NCBI GenBank assembly: GCA_046262995.1
Contig: JBHELQ010000064.1
Location: forward strand, 62,001 to 126,000
DNA: 64,000 nt
Reading direction: 5' to 3'
From: JBHELQ01 sp046262995
GTDB lineage: Bacteria > Actinomycetota > Thermoleophilia > Solirubrobacterales > Thermoleophilaceae
The notes beneath the pieces were generated by a model, which had not been told where the DNA came from, searched no databases, and saw only the letters and a program-made list of their open reading frames with translations. The position numbers were made by a program, and so were the translations under genes. Of this stretch, positions 43,220-52,069 are shown piece after piece. The number at the start of each line of letters is the position of its first letter. The stretch's first letter is position 1.

Positions 43220-44236
43220 CTAGGCCGGAGCGGCTTCGCGCGACAGGCCCACGAAGTCGGCAACCCGGTCGCGAAGGCCACGCGGCGAGCCGTACAGGTG
43301 CCCGTCCACGCGGGCGCGCTTGAGAAAGAACTGCAAATCGTGCTCCCAGGTGAAGCCGATCCCGCCGAAGACCTGCAGCGCCGCGGTGGCGACCCGCCAG
43401 CCGGCGTCGGATGCGTATGCCTTGGCCATCGCGGAGGCGAGCGGCAGGCTCTCCGGCTCCGAGTCGGCCGTCCAGGCCGCGTAGTAGCTCATCGAGCGTG
43501 AGGACTCGACCTCCAGCAGCATCTCGGCGCAGCGGTGAGAAACGGCCTGGTAGGCGCCGATCGGCCGGTCGAACTGCTTGCGCTCGCGCGCGTAGTCGAC
43601 CGCCATCTCGAGCGCGCGCTGGGCCACGCCCGTGATCTCGGCGGCCAGCGCGACGCGGATCCGCTCGAGGCCCGCCTCCGAGTCGCCGGCGAGCGGCTCG
43701 CCTCCGTCGGCTCGGACGCGTGCGAAGCGGCGCGTCAGGTCGATCGTCTCGACGGGCTCGATCTCGGCGCTCGAAGCCTCCACGAGGGTGGCGGAGTCGC
43801 CGTCCACCAGGACGATCAGCTCCGCCGAGTCCGCGTCCGGCACGAGCGCCGGCTCGCCGTTCTCGACGATGCCGACCGTGCCCCGCGCCTCCCCGGACGC
43901 GATGCCGGGGAGCCAGCGCTGCTTCTGCTCGTCGGAGCCCGCCTGCTGGAGCATCAGCCCAGCGGCGGCGTTCGAGAGGAAGGGCAGGGGCGCCAGGGCG
44001 TAGCCGAGCTCCTCCAGGAGGATCACGAGCTCGACGGCGCCGAGCTCCTGCCCCCCGTGCTCCTCGCTCAGGAAGATGCCGGGCCACCCGAGCTCCGACA
44101 GCTCGCGCCAGGTGTCGTCGTCATACGACTCGGATTCGGCGAGCTGGCGCAGCCGCTCGGGCTTGAAGCGCTCGCCCAGGAGCTCCTTCGCGGTGCGCTT
44201 GATCGCCTGCTGGTCGTCCGAGAAGTCGAAGTTCAT
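43220..44236 (-). CDS. Acyl-CoA dehydrogenase, short partner subunit
   Basis: A 338-residue acyl-CoA dehydrogenase-like protein, MNFDFSDDQQAIKRTAKELL at the start and ALQVFGGIGFTWEHDLQFFLKRA at the end. It is shorter than full family members and lacks the usual FAD-binding TEPxxGSD segment (ENGEPALV occurs in its place). It lies ten bases after another acyl-CoA dehydrogenase gene. Such adjacent pairs often form alpha2-beta2 heterotetramers acting on sterol or other bulky CoA esters in actinobacteria; the substrate here is not known. Confidence 0.84.
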   Translation of the reverse strand: MNFDFSDDQQAIKRTAKELLGERFKPERLRQLAESESYDDDTWRELSELGWPGIFLSEEHGGQELGAVELVILLEELGYALAPLPFLSNAAAGLMLQQAGSDEQKQRWLPGIASGEARGTVGIVENGEPALVPDADSAELIVLVDGDSATLVEASSAEIEPVETIDLTRRFARVRADGGEPLAGDSEAGLERIRVALAAEITGVAQRALEMAVDYARERKQFDRPIGAYQAVSHRCAEMLLEVESSRSMSYYAAWTADSEPESLPLASAMAKAYASDAGWRVATAALQVFGGIGFTWEHDLQFFLKRARVDGHLYGSPRGLRDRVADFVGLSREAAPA

Positions 44237-44246
44237 CGGAGCTTGC

Positions 44247-45383
44247 TCATCTCAGCTTGGGCAGGCCGAGCACCCGCTCGGCGATGATGTTCTTGAGGAT
44301 CTCCGTGGTGCCGCCCTCGATCGAGTTCGCGCGTGAGCGCAGCAGGCGGTAGGTCCAGGGCGTCCCGCGCAGCAGCCCGTCGTCGCCGAGCACGTCGGTG
44401 GCGAGCTCGGTGAGGGCCTGATTGGTGTCGGCCCACTGCAGCTTCGGCAGCGAGCCCTCCGGTCCGGGCTGCCCGTGCTTCATCTGCTGCGTCAGCCCGC
44501 GCCAGGCGTTCAGACGCAGCGACTCGACGTTGATGTAGAGCTCCGCGACGCGCTGGCGGATCAGCGGGTCCTCCGTCAGGCCGCGCTCGCGCAGCAGGTC
44601 GACGAGCTCGGAGAGCCCGGTCCTGATCGAGGCGGCCGACGCGGCGCCCAGGCCCGCGCGCTCGTGCATGAGCGTGGTGATCGCCACGGTCCAGCCGTTG
44701 CCGACCCCGCCCACCACGTTCTCGTCGGGGATCCGGGCCTCCTCCATGAACAGCTCGTTGAACTCCGCCTCACCGGTGATCTGCCGCAGCGGTCGCACCT
44801 GAACGGCTTCCTGCTCCATGTCCATCAGGAAGTAGGTGAGCCCCTTGTGCTTGGGCGCGTCCGGGTCGGTGCGCGCCACGAGCATGCACCACTTCGCGCG
44901 GTGCGCGTAGGTGGTCCACACCTTCTGGCCCGTCACGACCCACTCGCCGTTCGACTTCACGGCCTTGGTCTTCAGCGATGCCAGATCGGACCCCGAGTCC
45001 GGCTCCGAGAACCCCTGGCACCAGATCTCCTCGGCGGACAGGATCGGCTCGAGGTAGCGCTTCTTCTGCTCCTCGGTCCCGTGGGCGATCACCACTGGCC
45101 CGCCCATCACGAGCCCGAGCACGTTCAGCGGCGACGGAGCCTTCGCGCGCGTCATCTCCTCGCCGAAGATCGCCTGCTCGATCGGGGTGGCGCCCTTGCC
45201 GCCGTACTCCTTCGGCCATGAGAGGCCGGCATAGCCCTGCCGGTGGAGCTGGCGCTGCCAGTCGCGGCGCCAGTCGAAGGCCTCGTCTTCCTCCGTCGGT
45301 TCCTCGCCTGGATGGTTCTCCTCCAGCCAGCCACGCAGTTCGTCGCGGAAGGCCTGCTCGTTGGGCGAGAGGGTCAGGTCCAC
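44247..45383 (-). CDS. Acyl-CoA dehydrogenase, FAD-binding partner subunit
   Basis: A 378-residue acyl-CoA dehydrogenase with WPKEYGGKGATPIEQ, the flavin motif CQGFSEPDSGSDLASLKT, WTTYAHRAKWCMLVAR and the C-terminal NSIEGGTTEILKNIIAERVLGLP. It is probably the FAD-rich subunit of a heteromeric enzyme together with the following gene. GTG start at 45383. The upstream gene on the same strand is a Ser/Thr kinase, 27 bases away. Confidence 0.88.
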   Translation of the reverse strand: MDLTLSPNEQAFRDELRGWLEENHPGEEPTEEDEAFDWRRDWQRQLHRQGYAGLSWPKEYGGKGATPIEQAIFGEEMTRAKAPSPLNVLGLVMGGPVVIAHGTEEQKKRYLEPILSAEEIWCQGFSEPDSGSDLASLKTKAVKSNGEWVVTGQKVWTTYAHRAKWCMLVARTDPDAPKHKGLTYFLMDMEQEAVQVRPLRQITGEAEFNELFMEEARIPDENVVGGVGNGWTVAITTLMHERAGLGAASAASIRTGLSELVDLLRERGLTEDPLIRQRVAELYINVESLRLNAWRGLTQQMKHGQPGPEGSLPKLQWADTNQALTELATDVLGDDGLLRGTPWTYRLLRSRANSIEGGTTEILKNIIAERVLGLPKLR

Positions 45384-45410
45384 GGGGCGGGCATCCTACA
45401 ACGCGGCCGG

Positions 45411-46835
45411 TCAGCCGCTTTGCGCCGCGCGCCTGGCCGCTTCGAGCTCCCGGCGGACGGTCTCCGTCTGGTCCGGGATGCGCAGCCGGCGCTCCAGGAT
45501 CGGCACGGCCTCCCGCGGGCGGCCTGCCCGCCGCAGCGCCGAGCCCAGGTTGAAGAGGGCGTAGGCGTAGCGGCGGTCGCTTGTAGCCGAACCGAGGGCG
45601 TGCACGGCGCGCTGAAGCACCGGCACCGCCTCCGCGTAGCGGCCCTGCTGGATCAGACGGTAACCCTGGTCGTTCAGGCGACCACCCTCCACGGCCCCAC
45701 CCGCCCCGGCCGATTCGGTCGGAGCCGGCGCCTGCGCGGCGGGCTGCTGCTGGGCGCCCCCGCCGCTCGCCGGCTGCGAGGGCTTGCCGGAGCCGGGCTT
45801 CGTCGCGCGGCCCTTGCTCGCGGGCTGCTCGCCTCCCCCGCCCGAGAGCGAGACGATGGCGATCGCGCCCGCAGCCGCGAGCAGGGCGGCCGCCAGGGCG
45901 ACGGCGGGCAGCCGGCGGCGCGGCGAGGAGCGCGGCATCGTGCGCGCGACGGGGGATCTGGCCGGTGGGGGCGCGGTCGGCGTGGGGACCGTCGTCTCCG
46001 CTGTCCTCTCGGACGCCTCCGCTAGCGCGGAGCGAAGCTGGCGGGCGAACTCGCCGGCCGATTGCGGGCGCTCGTCCGGCCGGGTGGCCATCGCCCGTTT
46101 CACGAGCTCCGCCACCGCCCGCGGCGCGTCCGGCCAGACCTCCTGCAGGTCCGGGGCCGGGTCGCTCGCGACCTGGTGCGCGACCTCCACCGGGGTGCGC
46201 CCAAGGCGGGCCTTGCGGCCGCCGAGGGCCTCGAAGGCGACGGCGGCCAGCGCGTACACGTCGGTCGCGGGTCCGGTCCGCCGACCGTCGAGCTGCTCGG
46301 GGGCCATGTACGCGGCCGTCCCGACGACCACGCCGCTGCGCGTGATGCGGGTGGAGTCGGCGGCGGTGGCGATGCCGAGGTCGACGAGCTTCACCGCGCC
46401 GTCCTCCCGCAGCAGGATGTTCGCCGGCTTGATGTCGCGGTGCACGACGCCCAGACGGTGCGCGTGGTCGAGCGCCCCGGCGACCGCGTCGATTACGTCG
46501 AGCACGCGCTCCGGCTCCACGCGGCCCCGCCTCACGGCATCGCCCAGGGTCTCGCCCTCGACGTACTCCATGACGATGAGGACGCTCTCCTCGTCCGTCA
46601 GGGTGTCGAACACCGACACCACGCTCGGGTGGTTCAGCGAGGCGCCGAGCTTGGCCTCGCGCACGAAGCGCCGCGCCACGTCCTCCGTGCCGTGCGCGTG
46701 CATCCGCTTGACGGCGACGCGCCGGCCAAGCCGCTCGTCCTCGCAGAGGAATACCGTCGCCATGCCCCCCGACCCGAGCGGGCGAACGACGCGGTAGCGA
46801 CCGGCCAGCAGAGTCCCTTCCGCGCTCACCGACAT
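45411..46835 (-). CDS. PknB-like Ser/Thr protein kinase with extracytoplasmic TPR-like tail
   Basis: A 474-residue Hanks-type kinase. Gly loop PLGSGGMATVFL, Lys43 in VAVKRM, catalytic HRDIKPANIL (D134), DLG in place of DFG, and MAPEQLDG are all present, so it should be active. A Pro/Ala linker leads to one membrane helix (about 306-330), a Gly/Gln-rich spacer and a C-terminal region (about 390-465) of two or three TPR-like helices (YRLIQQGRYAEAVPVLQRAV). Typical PknB proteins have PASTA domains there. Possible partner: the FHA protein at 12912. Confidence 0.87.
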   Translation of the reverse strand: MSVSAEGTLLAGRYRVVRPLGSGGMATVFLCEDERLGRRVAVKRMHAHGTEDVARRFVREAKLGASLNHPSVVSVFDTLTDEESVLIVMEYVEGETLGDAVRRGRVEPERVLDVIDAVAGALDHAHRLGVVHRDIKPANILLREDGAVKLVDLGIATAADSTRITRSGVVVGTAAYMAPEQLDGRRTGPATDVYALAAVAFEALGGRKARLGRTPVEVAHQVASDPAPDLQEVWPDAPRAVAELVKRAMATRPDERPQSAGEFARQLRSALAEASERTAETTVPTPTAPPPARSPVARTMPRSSPRRRLPAVALAAALLAAAGAIAIVSLSGGGGEQPASKGRATKPGSGKPSQPASGGGAQQQPAAQAPAPTESAGAGGAVEGGRLNDQGYRLIQQGRYAEAVPVLQRAVHALGSATSDRRYAYALFNLGSALRRAGRPREAVPILERRLRIPDQTETVRRELEAARRAAQSG

Positions 46836-46898
46836 CCCGCCCCATGTACCCGCCCGGCCGCGCCCGCTAACGGACGAGGACCCGCGCGGCGCGCGCGT

Positions 46899-48095
46899 CT
46901 ATACGCGCTGGATCAGGGTGCCCGTGCCGAGCCCGCCGCCGCAGCACATGGTCACGAGCCCGAGCTCCTTGTCGGAGCGCTCCAGCTCGTGCAGCAGCGT
47001 CGTGATAAGCCGGGCGCCGGTCGATCCGAGCGGATGCCCGAGCGCGATCGCCCCGCCGTTCACGTTGACGCGCTCCATGTCCGGGTCGAGCTCGCGGCGC
47101 CAGGCGGCCAGGACCGAGGCGAAGGCCTCGTTGATCTCCACCAGGTCGATATCCGACATCTGCATCCCGCCGCGCTCCAGCAGCTTCCGGGTGGCGGGGA
47201 TCGGGCCCGTGAGCATGATCACCGGGTCGACGCCGACCGTGGTCTGGTCCACGATCCGCGCGCGCGGCTTGAGCCCGAGCTCGTCCGCCTTCTCGCGGCT
47301 CATCAGGAGCACCGCCGCTGCGCCGTCCGAGATCTGCGACGAGTTGCCGGCTGTGATCTTGGCGTTGCCCTCGCCCACGTACTGCTCCGCCTCCGGGAAG
47401 GCGGGCTTCAGCTCCGCCAGCTTCTCGCGCGTCGTGTCCGGCCGGATGCCCTGGTCGCTCACGTAGGTGTCCCCGTTGACGGGGAAGGGCGCGATCTCGC
47501 GCTCGAAGCGGCCCTCCTCCGTGGCGCGGTGGGCGTTCTGGTGGGAGCGCAGGCCGATCTCGTCGAGCTCCGAGCGGGGAATCTCCCACTTGTCGGCGAT
47601 CATCTCGGCGGAGATCCCCTGGGGCACGAGGTTGTACCTGGCCATCAGCTCCTCCGGCCAGGGCGAGCCGACGTCGTCGACCCACTTGAAGCCGACGCCC
47701 ATCGGGATGTGGCCCATGTGCTCGACGCCCGACCCGATCACGACGTCGTGCACGCCGGAGGCGACGAGCGCCGCGCCGAAGTTCACCGCCTGCTGGGCGG
47801 AGCCGCATTGGCGGTCGACGGTCGTGGCCGGCGTCTCGACGGGCAGCCCGGCCTGCAGCCAGGCGTTGCGGCCGACGTTGAACATCTGCTCGCCGAACTG
47901 CTGCACGCAGCCGGTGACGACGTCCTCGACCAGTGCGGGCTCGATCCCCGCCCGCTCGATGACCTCCGTGTAGCACTTGCCGAGCAGCTCGTTGGGGTGC
48001 GTGTCCCTGTAGTAGCCCTTCTCGGGATGCCCGCGCCCGATCGGCGTCCTGACGGCCTCCACGATCACGACCTCGCGCCCAGCACCGTTCCGCAT
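46899..48095 (-). CDS. Acetyl-CoA acetyltransferase (thiolase)
   Basis: A 398-residue thiolase with Cys97 in TVDRQCGSAQQAV, the basic His in NGGAIALGHPLGSTGAR and the second Cys in TMCCGGGLGTGTLI. It cleaves 3-ketoacyl-CoA or condenses acetyl-CoA; the FadA5/steroid thiolase-like group is plausible. AGGAAGG precedes the ATG. The palindrome TTGACTCGCGAGTCAA is 46 bases upstream, between it and the divergent 3-hydroxyacyl-CoA dehydrogenase gene, so the two are probably co-regulated. Confidence 0.9.
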   Translation of the reverse strand: MRNGAGREVVIVEAVRTPIGRGHPEKGYYRDTHPNELLGKCYTEVIERAGIEPALVEDVVTGCVQQFGEQMFNVGRNAWLQAGLPVETPATTVDRQCGSAQQAVNFGAALVASGVHDVVIGSGVEHMGHIPMGVGFKWVDDVGSPWPEELMARYNLVPQGISAEMIADKWEIPRSELDEIGLRSHQNAHRATEEGRFEREIAPFPVNGDTYVSDQGIRPDTTREKLAELKPAFPEAEQYVGEGNAKITAGNSSQISDGAAAVLLMSREKADELGLKPRARIVDQTTVGVDPVIMLTGPIPATRKLLERGGMQMSDIDLVEINEAFASVLAAWRRELDPDMERVNVNGGAIALGHPLGSTGARLITTLLHELERSDKELGLVTMCCGGGLGTGTLIQRV

Positions 48096-48141
48096 TGCTG
48101 CCCTTCCTGTCGACGGCTCCGCCGCCTATAAGGCTACAGAG

Positions 48142-48157
48142 TTGACTCGCGAGTCAA
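48142..48157. promoter_or_regulatory. Palindromic operator TTGAC-N6-GTCAA, site 2
   Basis: Perfect 16-base palindrome TTGACTCGCGAGTCAA between the divergent thiolase and 3-hydroxyacyl-CoA dehydrogenase genes, 30 bases before the latter's ATG. Typical of TetR-type regulators of fatty-acid breakdown. Confidence 0.7.
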
Positions 48158-48187
48158 CGAGCGCGATCCGCGGGTACGATGCGCGCG

Positions 48188-48943
48188 ATGCGGCTCGGAA
48201 TCGTCGGTAGCGGGGCCATCGCGCGCGGGCTGGCGAAGACGGCCGCGGACGCGCACGAGATCGTCCTCTGGGCGCGGCGGGAGGAGTCCGCCGAGCGCGC
48301 GCGCCAGAAGCTCGAAGACCACGCCGAGGTGGTCACCGACCTCGAGCGGGTGGCGGACGCGGAGATCGTGGTCGAGGCCATCGCCGAGGACCACGAGGCC
48401 AAGTGCCGCCTGCACGGCCAGCTGGGGGAGCTGCTCCCTGAGGCGGCCCTGCTGTCGAGCACGACCTCTTCGCTGTCGGTAGCCGCGCTGGCGCAGGCGA
48501 GTGGCCGTCCCGACCGCTTCGCGGCGATGCACGTCTTCAACCCGGTCGAGCGGATGAAGCTGGTCGAGCTGGCCTTCCCCGGCGAGGCCACCGCCGAGAC
48601 GAGGAAGCGGTTCCACCAGCTCTGCGAGGAGCTGGACAAGACCGCCGTGGAGGTTCCGGACTCCGCCGGCTTCGTCGTCAACCGGCTGCTCTTCCCCTTC
48701 CTCTTCGACGCCGTGCGCCTGGGCGAGGAGGGCGGCCTGGAGCCCGAGGCGGTCGACACCTGCATGAAGCTGGGCGCCGGGCACCCGATGGGCCCGCTGG
48801 CGCTGCTCGACTTCGTGGGCCTGGACGTGGCGATCGCGATCGGCGAGTCGATCGGAGCGGACATTCCGGAGCGCGTCAGGCAGCTCGCCGCGGACGGCAA
48901 GCTCGGCCGCAAGGCCGGCGCCGGCTTCTACGAGTACGGCTAG
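48188..48943 (+). CDS. 3-hydroxyacyl-CoA dehydrogenase
   Basis: A 251-residue NAD-dependent dehydrogenase of the 3HCDH family: Rossmann motif LGIVGSGAIARGLAK, SSTTSSLSVAALAQ, catalytic region AAMHVFNPVERMKLVELA, and the C-terminal domain GAGHPMGPLALLDFVGLDVA and LGRKAGAGFYEYG. It oxidises 3-hydroxyacyl-CoA to 3-ketoacyl-CoA, the substrate of the divergent thiolase. ATG at 48188 fits the family; ATG at 48179 is in frame and possible. Confidence 0.9.
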   Translation: MRLGIVGSGAIARGLAKTAADAHEIVLWARREESAERARQKLEDHAEVVTDLERVADAEIVVEAIAEDHEAKCRLHGQLGELLPEAALLSSTTSSLSVAALAQASGRPDRFAAMHVFNPVERMKLVELAFPGEATAETRKRFHQLCEELDKTAVEVPDSAGFVVNRLLFPFLFDAVRLGEEGGLEPEAVDTCMKLGAGHPMGPLALLDFVGLDVAIAIGESIGADIPERVRQLAADGKLGRKAGAGFYEYG

Positions 48944-48955
48944 GCGCGCGCGGCG

Positions 48956-49243
48956 CTAGCGTCGGGCCGTCTTGCGGGCGGCGCGCTTCCGCTGGGGGCG
49001 CTTCTTGGGCGAGGCCGGCATGCCCGCGGTCAGGTCCCAGACCACGTCCGCTTCGCCGATCCCCTGCGCGCGTGCGAGCTCACCCACCCGGTCCCACGGC
49101 AACTGCGCCTCGGGCAGCTCATCCCAGCGCGCGAAGTCGAGCGCCTCCAGGGCGCCCCGTAGGGAGGACCCGAGCTCGTCCTGCCCCTTGATCAGCGCGC
49201 GCATCGCATCGCGCTGAGAGTCGCTCAACTTCACCGACCACAT
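48956..49243 (-). CDS. Small protein with basic C-terminal tail
   Basis: A 95-residue protein: a helical acidic/neutral body (DSQRDAMRALIKGQDELGSS, LPWDRVGELARAQGIGEA) and a tail KKRPQRKRAARKTARR that could bind nucleic acid. No family is recognised. ATG at 49243 is chosen because AGGAGG lies eight bases before it; a TTG two codons upstream is too close to that site. Confidence 0.6.
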   Translation of the reverse strand: MWSVKLSDSQRDAMRALIKGQDELGSSLRGALEALDFARWDELPEAQLPWDRVGELARAQGIGEADVVWDLTAGMPASPKKRPQRKRAARKTARR

Positions 49244-49322
49244 TGGCAAGACCTCCTCGCAGAAGGGAAGTGACTTGCCGACCGAACGTAGTCCCCGGGG
49301 CGGACGGACAGCCGGATGCGGG

Positions 49323-50747
49323 CTAGCCGCCCTCCGCCGCCTCGGGCGCCTGCGCCTCCCCGTCCTGCTCGGGGTCCTGCCCGCGAGGGGTCGCCGCGGC
49401 CTCTTCCACGGGTCGCCCGCCGAGCTCCGTCGGAGCCTCCCGGGGCCGCGGCCCGGGCTCGTGATCGCGAATCCGAACGGCCTCCACGCGGTTCTCCCGC
49501 ACGGACTCGACTCGCAGGGAGTAGCCGTCCACGCGGACCATGTCTCCGCGCTTCGGAAGCCGCCCGAGCTCTCCGAAGACGAAGCCGCCGACGGAGTTGT
49601 ACGCCTCCGAGTCGACCGGCAGGTCGAGCCCGTAGTCGGCGAGGTCGGTGATCGGCACGTGCCCGCGCACCCACCAGTCTCCGTTCGCCAGGCGCCGTAT
49701 GCCGGCCACGGCTGGATCGGTCTCGTCGGCGATCTCGCCGACCACCTCCTCGATGATGTCCTCGACCGTGACGATCCCGGCGGTGCGGCCGTATTCGTCG
49801 ATCACGACCGCGAGCGACGCCCGCTCGCGCTGAAGGTCCGCGAGCAGGTCGTCGAGCGGCTTGGTCTCGGGAACGATCAGGGCGTCCTTGACGCTGCCCT
49901 CGAGCGAGGCGTCCGGGCCCTCCGTCATCAGCAGCCGCGCCAGCGAGTTGGCGTGGACGATCCCGAGGATCCGGTCGGTGTTCTGGGTCTCGGTCACGAC
50001 CAGCCGGGTGTGGCCGGAGTCGACGCAGCGACGCAGGGCGGTCTCGACGCCTTCGGAGACGTCGACGGTCACCACCGCGGGGATCGGGGTCATCACCTGC
50101 CGCGCCTGCTGCTCGTGCAGGTGGAAGACGCCCTGCAGCATCAGCGCCTCTCCGGCGTCGAGGGTGCCGCCGGTCTGGCTACGGGCGATCAGGAACTTCA
50201 GGTCCTCCGAGCTCGAGGTCTCCTCCCCGGCCTGGTCGGGGTCGCTCCCCACCGCTCGCAGGACCGCGTTTGCCGCCGCGCTCAGCGCCGCGATCACGGG
50301 GTTGAACGCGGTCTTGAACAGCTGCAATGGGCGGGCCAGCCGGCGGCCCACTCCCTCCGCGTGGAGCACCGTGTAGACCTTCGGCACTTGCTCTCCGAAC
50401 AGCACGTGCGCGCTCGTCAGAAGCAGGTAGGCAAGCGCGCCCGCCACGACGACCGCCACGCCGTGGCTCGCGACTCCCCCGAGGCTGTCCTCGAGGAGGC
50501 CGGCGATCGTCGGCTCGCCAAGCGCCCCGAGGCCGATCGAGGCCATCGTGATGCCCACCTGACAGGTCGCGATGTACTCGTCGATGTGGTCGATCTGGCG
50601 ACCCAGCAGCGCCGCCCCCGAGGCCTGCTCCTCCTCCAGGGCCTGCACCTTGTTGGTGCGCGAGCGGACGAGCGCGTACTCCGCGGCCACGAAGAAGCCG
50701 TTGACGACGACGATCACGACGGTGAGGAAGAGCAGCAGGATGCTCAT
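49323..50747 (-). CDS. CNNM/hemolysin-family membrane protein with CBS pair and CorC domain
   Basis: A 474-residue protein with an N-terminal DUF21/CNNM membrane domain (VNGFFVAAEYALVRSR, three or four helices), two CBS domains (VMTPIPAVVTVDVSEG and DEYGRTAGIVTVEDIIEEVVGE) and a CorC/HlyC C-terminal domain (YNSVGGFVFGELGRLPKRGD). Family members are linked to magnesium or cobalt efflux and are sometimes mislabelled hemolysins. The last 50 residues are acidic and low-complexity. Confidence 0.88.
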   Translation of the reverse strand: MSILLLFLTVVIVVVNGFFVAAEYALVRSRTNKVQALEEEQASGAALLGRQIDHIDEYIATCQVGITMASIGLGALGEPTIAGLLEDSLGGVASHGVAVVVAGALAYLLLTSAHVLFGEQVPKVYTVLHAEGVGRRLARPLQLFKTAFNPVIAALSAAANAVLRAVGSDPDQAGEETSSSEDLKFLIARSQTGGTLDAGEALMLQGVFHLHEQQARQVMTPIPAVVTVDVSEGVETALRRCVDSGHTRLVVTETQNTDRILGIVHANSLARLLMTEGPDASLEGSVKDALIVPETKPLDDLLADLQRERASLAVVIDEYGRTAGIVTVEDIIEEVVGEIADETDPAVAGIRRLANGDWWVRGHVPITDLADYGLDLPVDSEAYNSVGGFVFGELGRLPKRGDMVRVDGYSLRVESVRENRVEAVRIRDHEPGPRPREAPTELGGRPVEEAAATPRGQDPEQDGEAQAPEAAEGG

Positions 50748-50855
50748 CGAGTGCCCGTCTCGGGCGACCGGCGCGCCGCGGGGGCGCGGCCCCTACTTCG
50801 CGGAGGATCGTCGTCGTCGCTCATGCGCGGACGCGCCAGACGGTAGCACGGGGCC

Positions 50856-51137
50856 TCAGGCGCCCAGAGCGTCGATCCGCTTGGCCAGCTCGAAGTCGTT
50901 CTCCGTCAGCCCGCCCTCGGAATGCGTGGTGATCGTGACGGTCACGGTGTTCCACGAAATCGCCAGATCGGGGTGGTGATTCAGCTCCTCGGCGATCGGC
51001 GTCAGCCTGTTGACGAAGTCCACCGAGCCCTTGAAGTCGTCGAGCTTGAAGTCCTTGTGGAGCGCGCCGCCGGCCAGGTCCCAGCCCGAGAGCTCCCCGA
51101 CACGCCCCTGGACCTCCTCGTCACTCAGAAGTGGCAT
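50856..51137 (-). CDS. 4a-hydroxytetrahydrobiopterin dehydratase (pterin carbinolamine dehydratase)
   Basis: A 93-residue PCD-family enzyme with the signature AEELNHHPDLAISWNTVTV. It dehydrates 4a-hydroxypterins to regenerate the pterin cofactor of aromatic hydroxylases. GGGGAGA just upstream supports ATG at 51137. The start is 10 bases from the GTG of the divergent BtuF-like gene, so the two 5' ends overlap in their signals. Confidence 0.88.
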   Translation of the reverse strand: MPLLSDEEVQGRVGELSGWDLAGGALHKDFKLDDFKGSVDFVNRLTPIAEELNHHPDLAISWNTVTVTITTHSEGGLTENDFELAKRIDALGA

Positions 51138-51147
51138 CGTTCTCCCC

Positions 51148-52062
51148 GTGCGAATCGCGTCTCTCGTCCCGTCCGCGACCGAGATGCTGTTCGCGCTCGG
51201 CCTCGGCGACAGCGTAGTCGCCGTCACTCACGAGTGTGATTACCCGGCGCAGGCGACCGGCCTACCTCAGCTCACCCGCAGCGTCATCCCGGAGGGGCTG
51301 ACGGCTGCGGGGATCGACGAGGCGGTTCGCGAGCGCACGGCTCGCGGAGAGGCCATCTACGAGCTCGACCAGACAACGCTCGAGGAGCTCAGCCCGGACC
51401 TGATCGTCACGCAGGCCCTATGCGAGGTCTGCGCGGTGTCGTTCGACGACGTGCAAGAGCTCGCCGGTCGGCTGCCGAGCGAGGCCCAGGTCCTGTCGCT
51501 CGACCCGTCGACGATCGGCGAGGTGATCGCCGACCTTCCCCGCCTGGCGGAGGCGGCTGGCCTCCCCGCTGCGGGCGAGGCCCTGGCCGAGGACGCCGGC
51601 CGGCGGATCGACGCCGTGCGCGACGCCGTGACCGGCGGGCGCCGGCCGAGGGCCGCGGCGCTCGAATGGCTCGACCCGGTGTACGTGGGCGGTCATTGGG
51701 TGCCGCAGATGATCGACCTCGCGGGCGGCGAGGACGTGCTCGGCCTGCCCGGCGAGAAGTCGCGCGTCGCGGACTGGGAAGAGGTCGAGGCGTCCCGCCC
51801 GGAGCTCGTGCTCTCCATGCCCTGCGGGTTGTACGCCGAGCAGGCGGCGAAGGAGGCGATGGAGCAGCGCGAGCGGCTCGCGGCGCTCGGGGCGCGCGTG
51901 GTGGCAGTGGACGCGGCGGCGTACTTCTCCCGCCCCGGCCCGCGGCTCGTGGACGGGATCGAGCTGCTCGGGCACCTCTTCCACCCCGAGCGCGTGGCCC
52001 CGCCGCCCTCGCGGCGGTCGATCGAGCTCGACCTCGACCGACCGGCGCCGGTCGGCGGCTGA
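51148..52062 (+). CDS. BtuF/cobalamin-binding-like protein without signal peptide
   Basis: A 304-residue protein of the BtuF/FhuD periplasmic-binding fold: RIASLVPSATEMLFALGLGD, AVTHECDYP, LSPDLIVTQALCEVCAVSFDD and VGGHWVPQMIDLAGGED. It starts directly with the binding domain, so it appears cytoplasmic. Such soluble homologues are often named cobalamin-binding proteins although their ligand is not proven. The GTG start is set by the domain; the stop is seven bases from the convergent rhomboid gene. Confidence 0.82.
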   Translation: MRIASLVPSATEMLFALGLGDSVVAVTHECDYPAQATGLPQLTRSVIPEGLTAAGIDEAVRERTARGEAIYELDQTTLEELSPDLIVTQALCEVCAVSFDDVQELAGRLPSEAQVLSLDPSTIGEVIADLPRLAEAAGLPAAGEALAEDAGRRIDAVRDAVTGGRRPRAAALEWLDPVYVGGHWVPQMIDLAGGEDVLGLPGEKSRVADWEEVEASRPELVLSMPCGLYAEQAAKEAMEQRERLAALGARVVAVDAAAYFSRPGPRLVDGIELLGHLFHPERVAPPPSRRSIELDLDRPAPVGG

Positions 52063-52069
52063 GCCGCGA

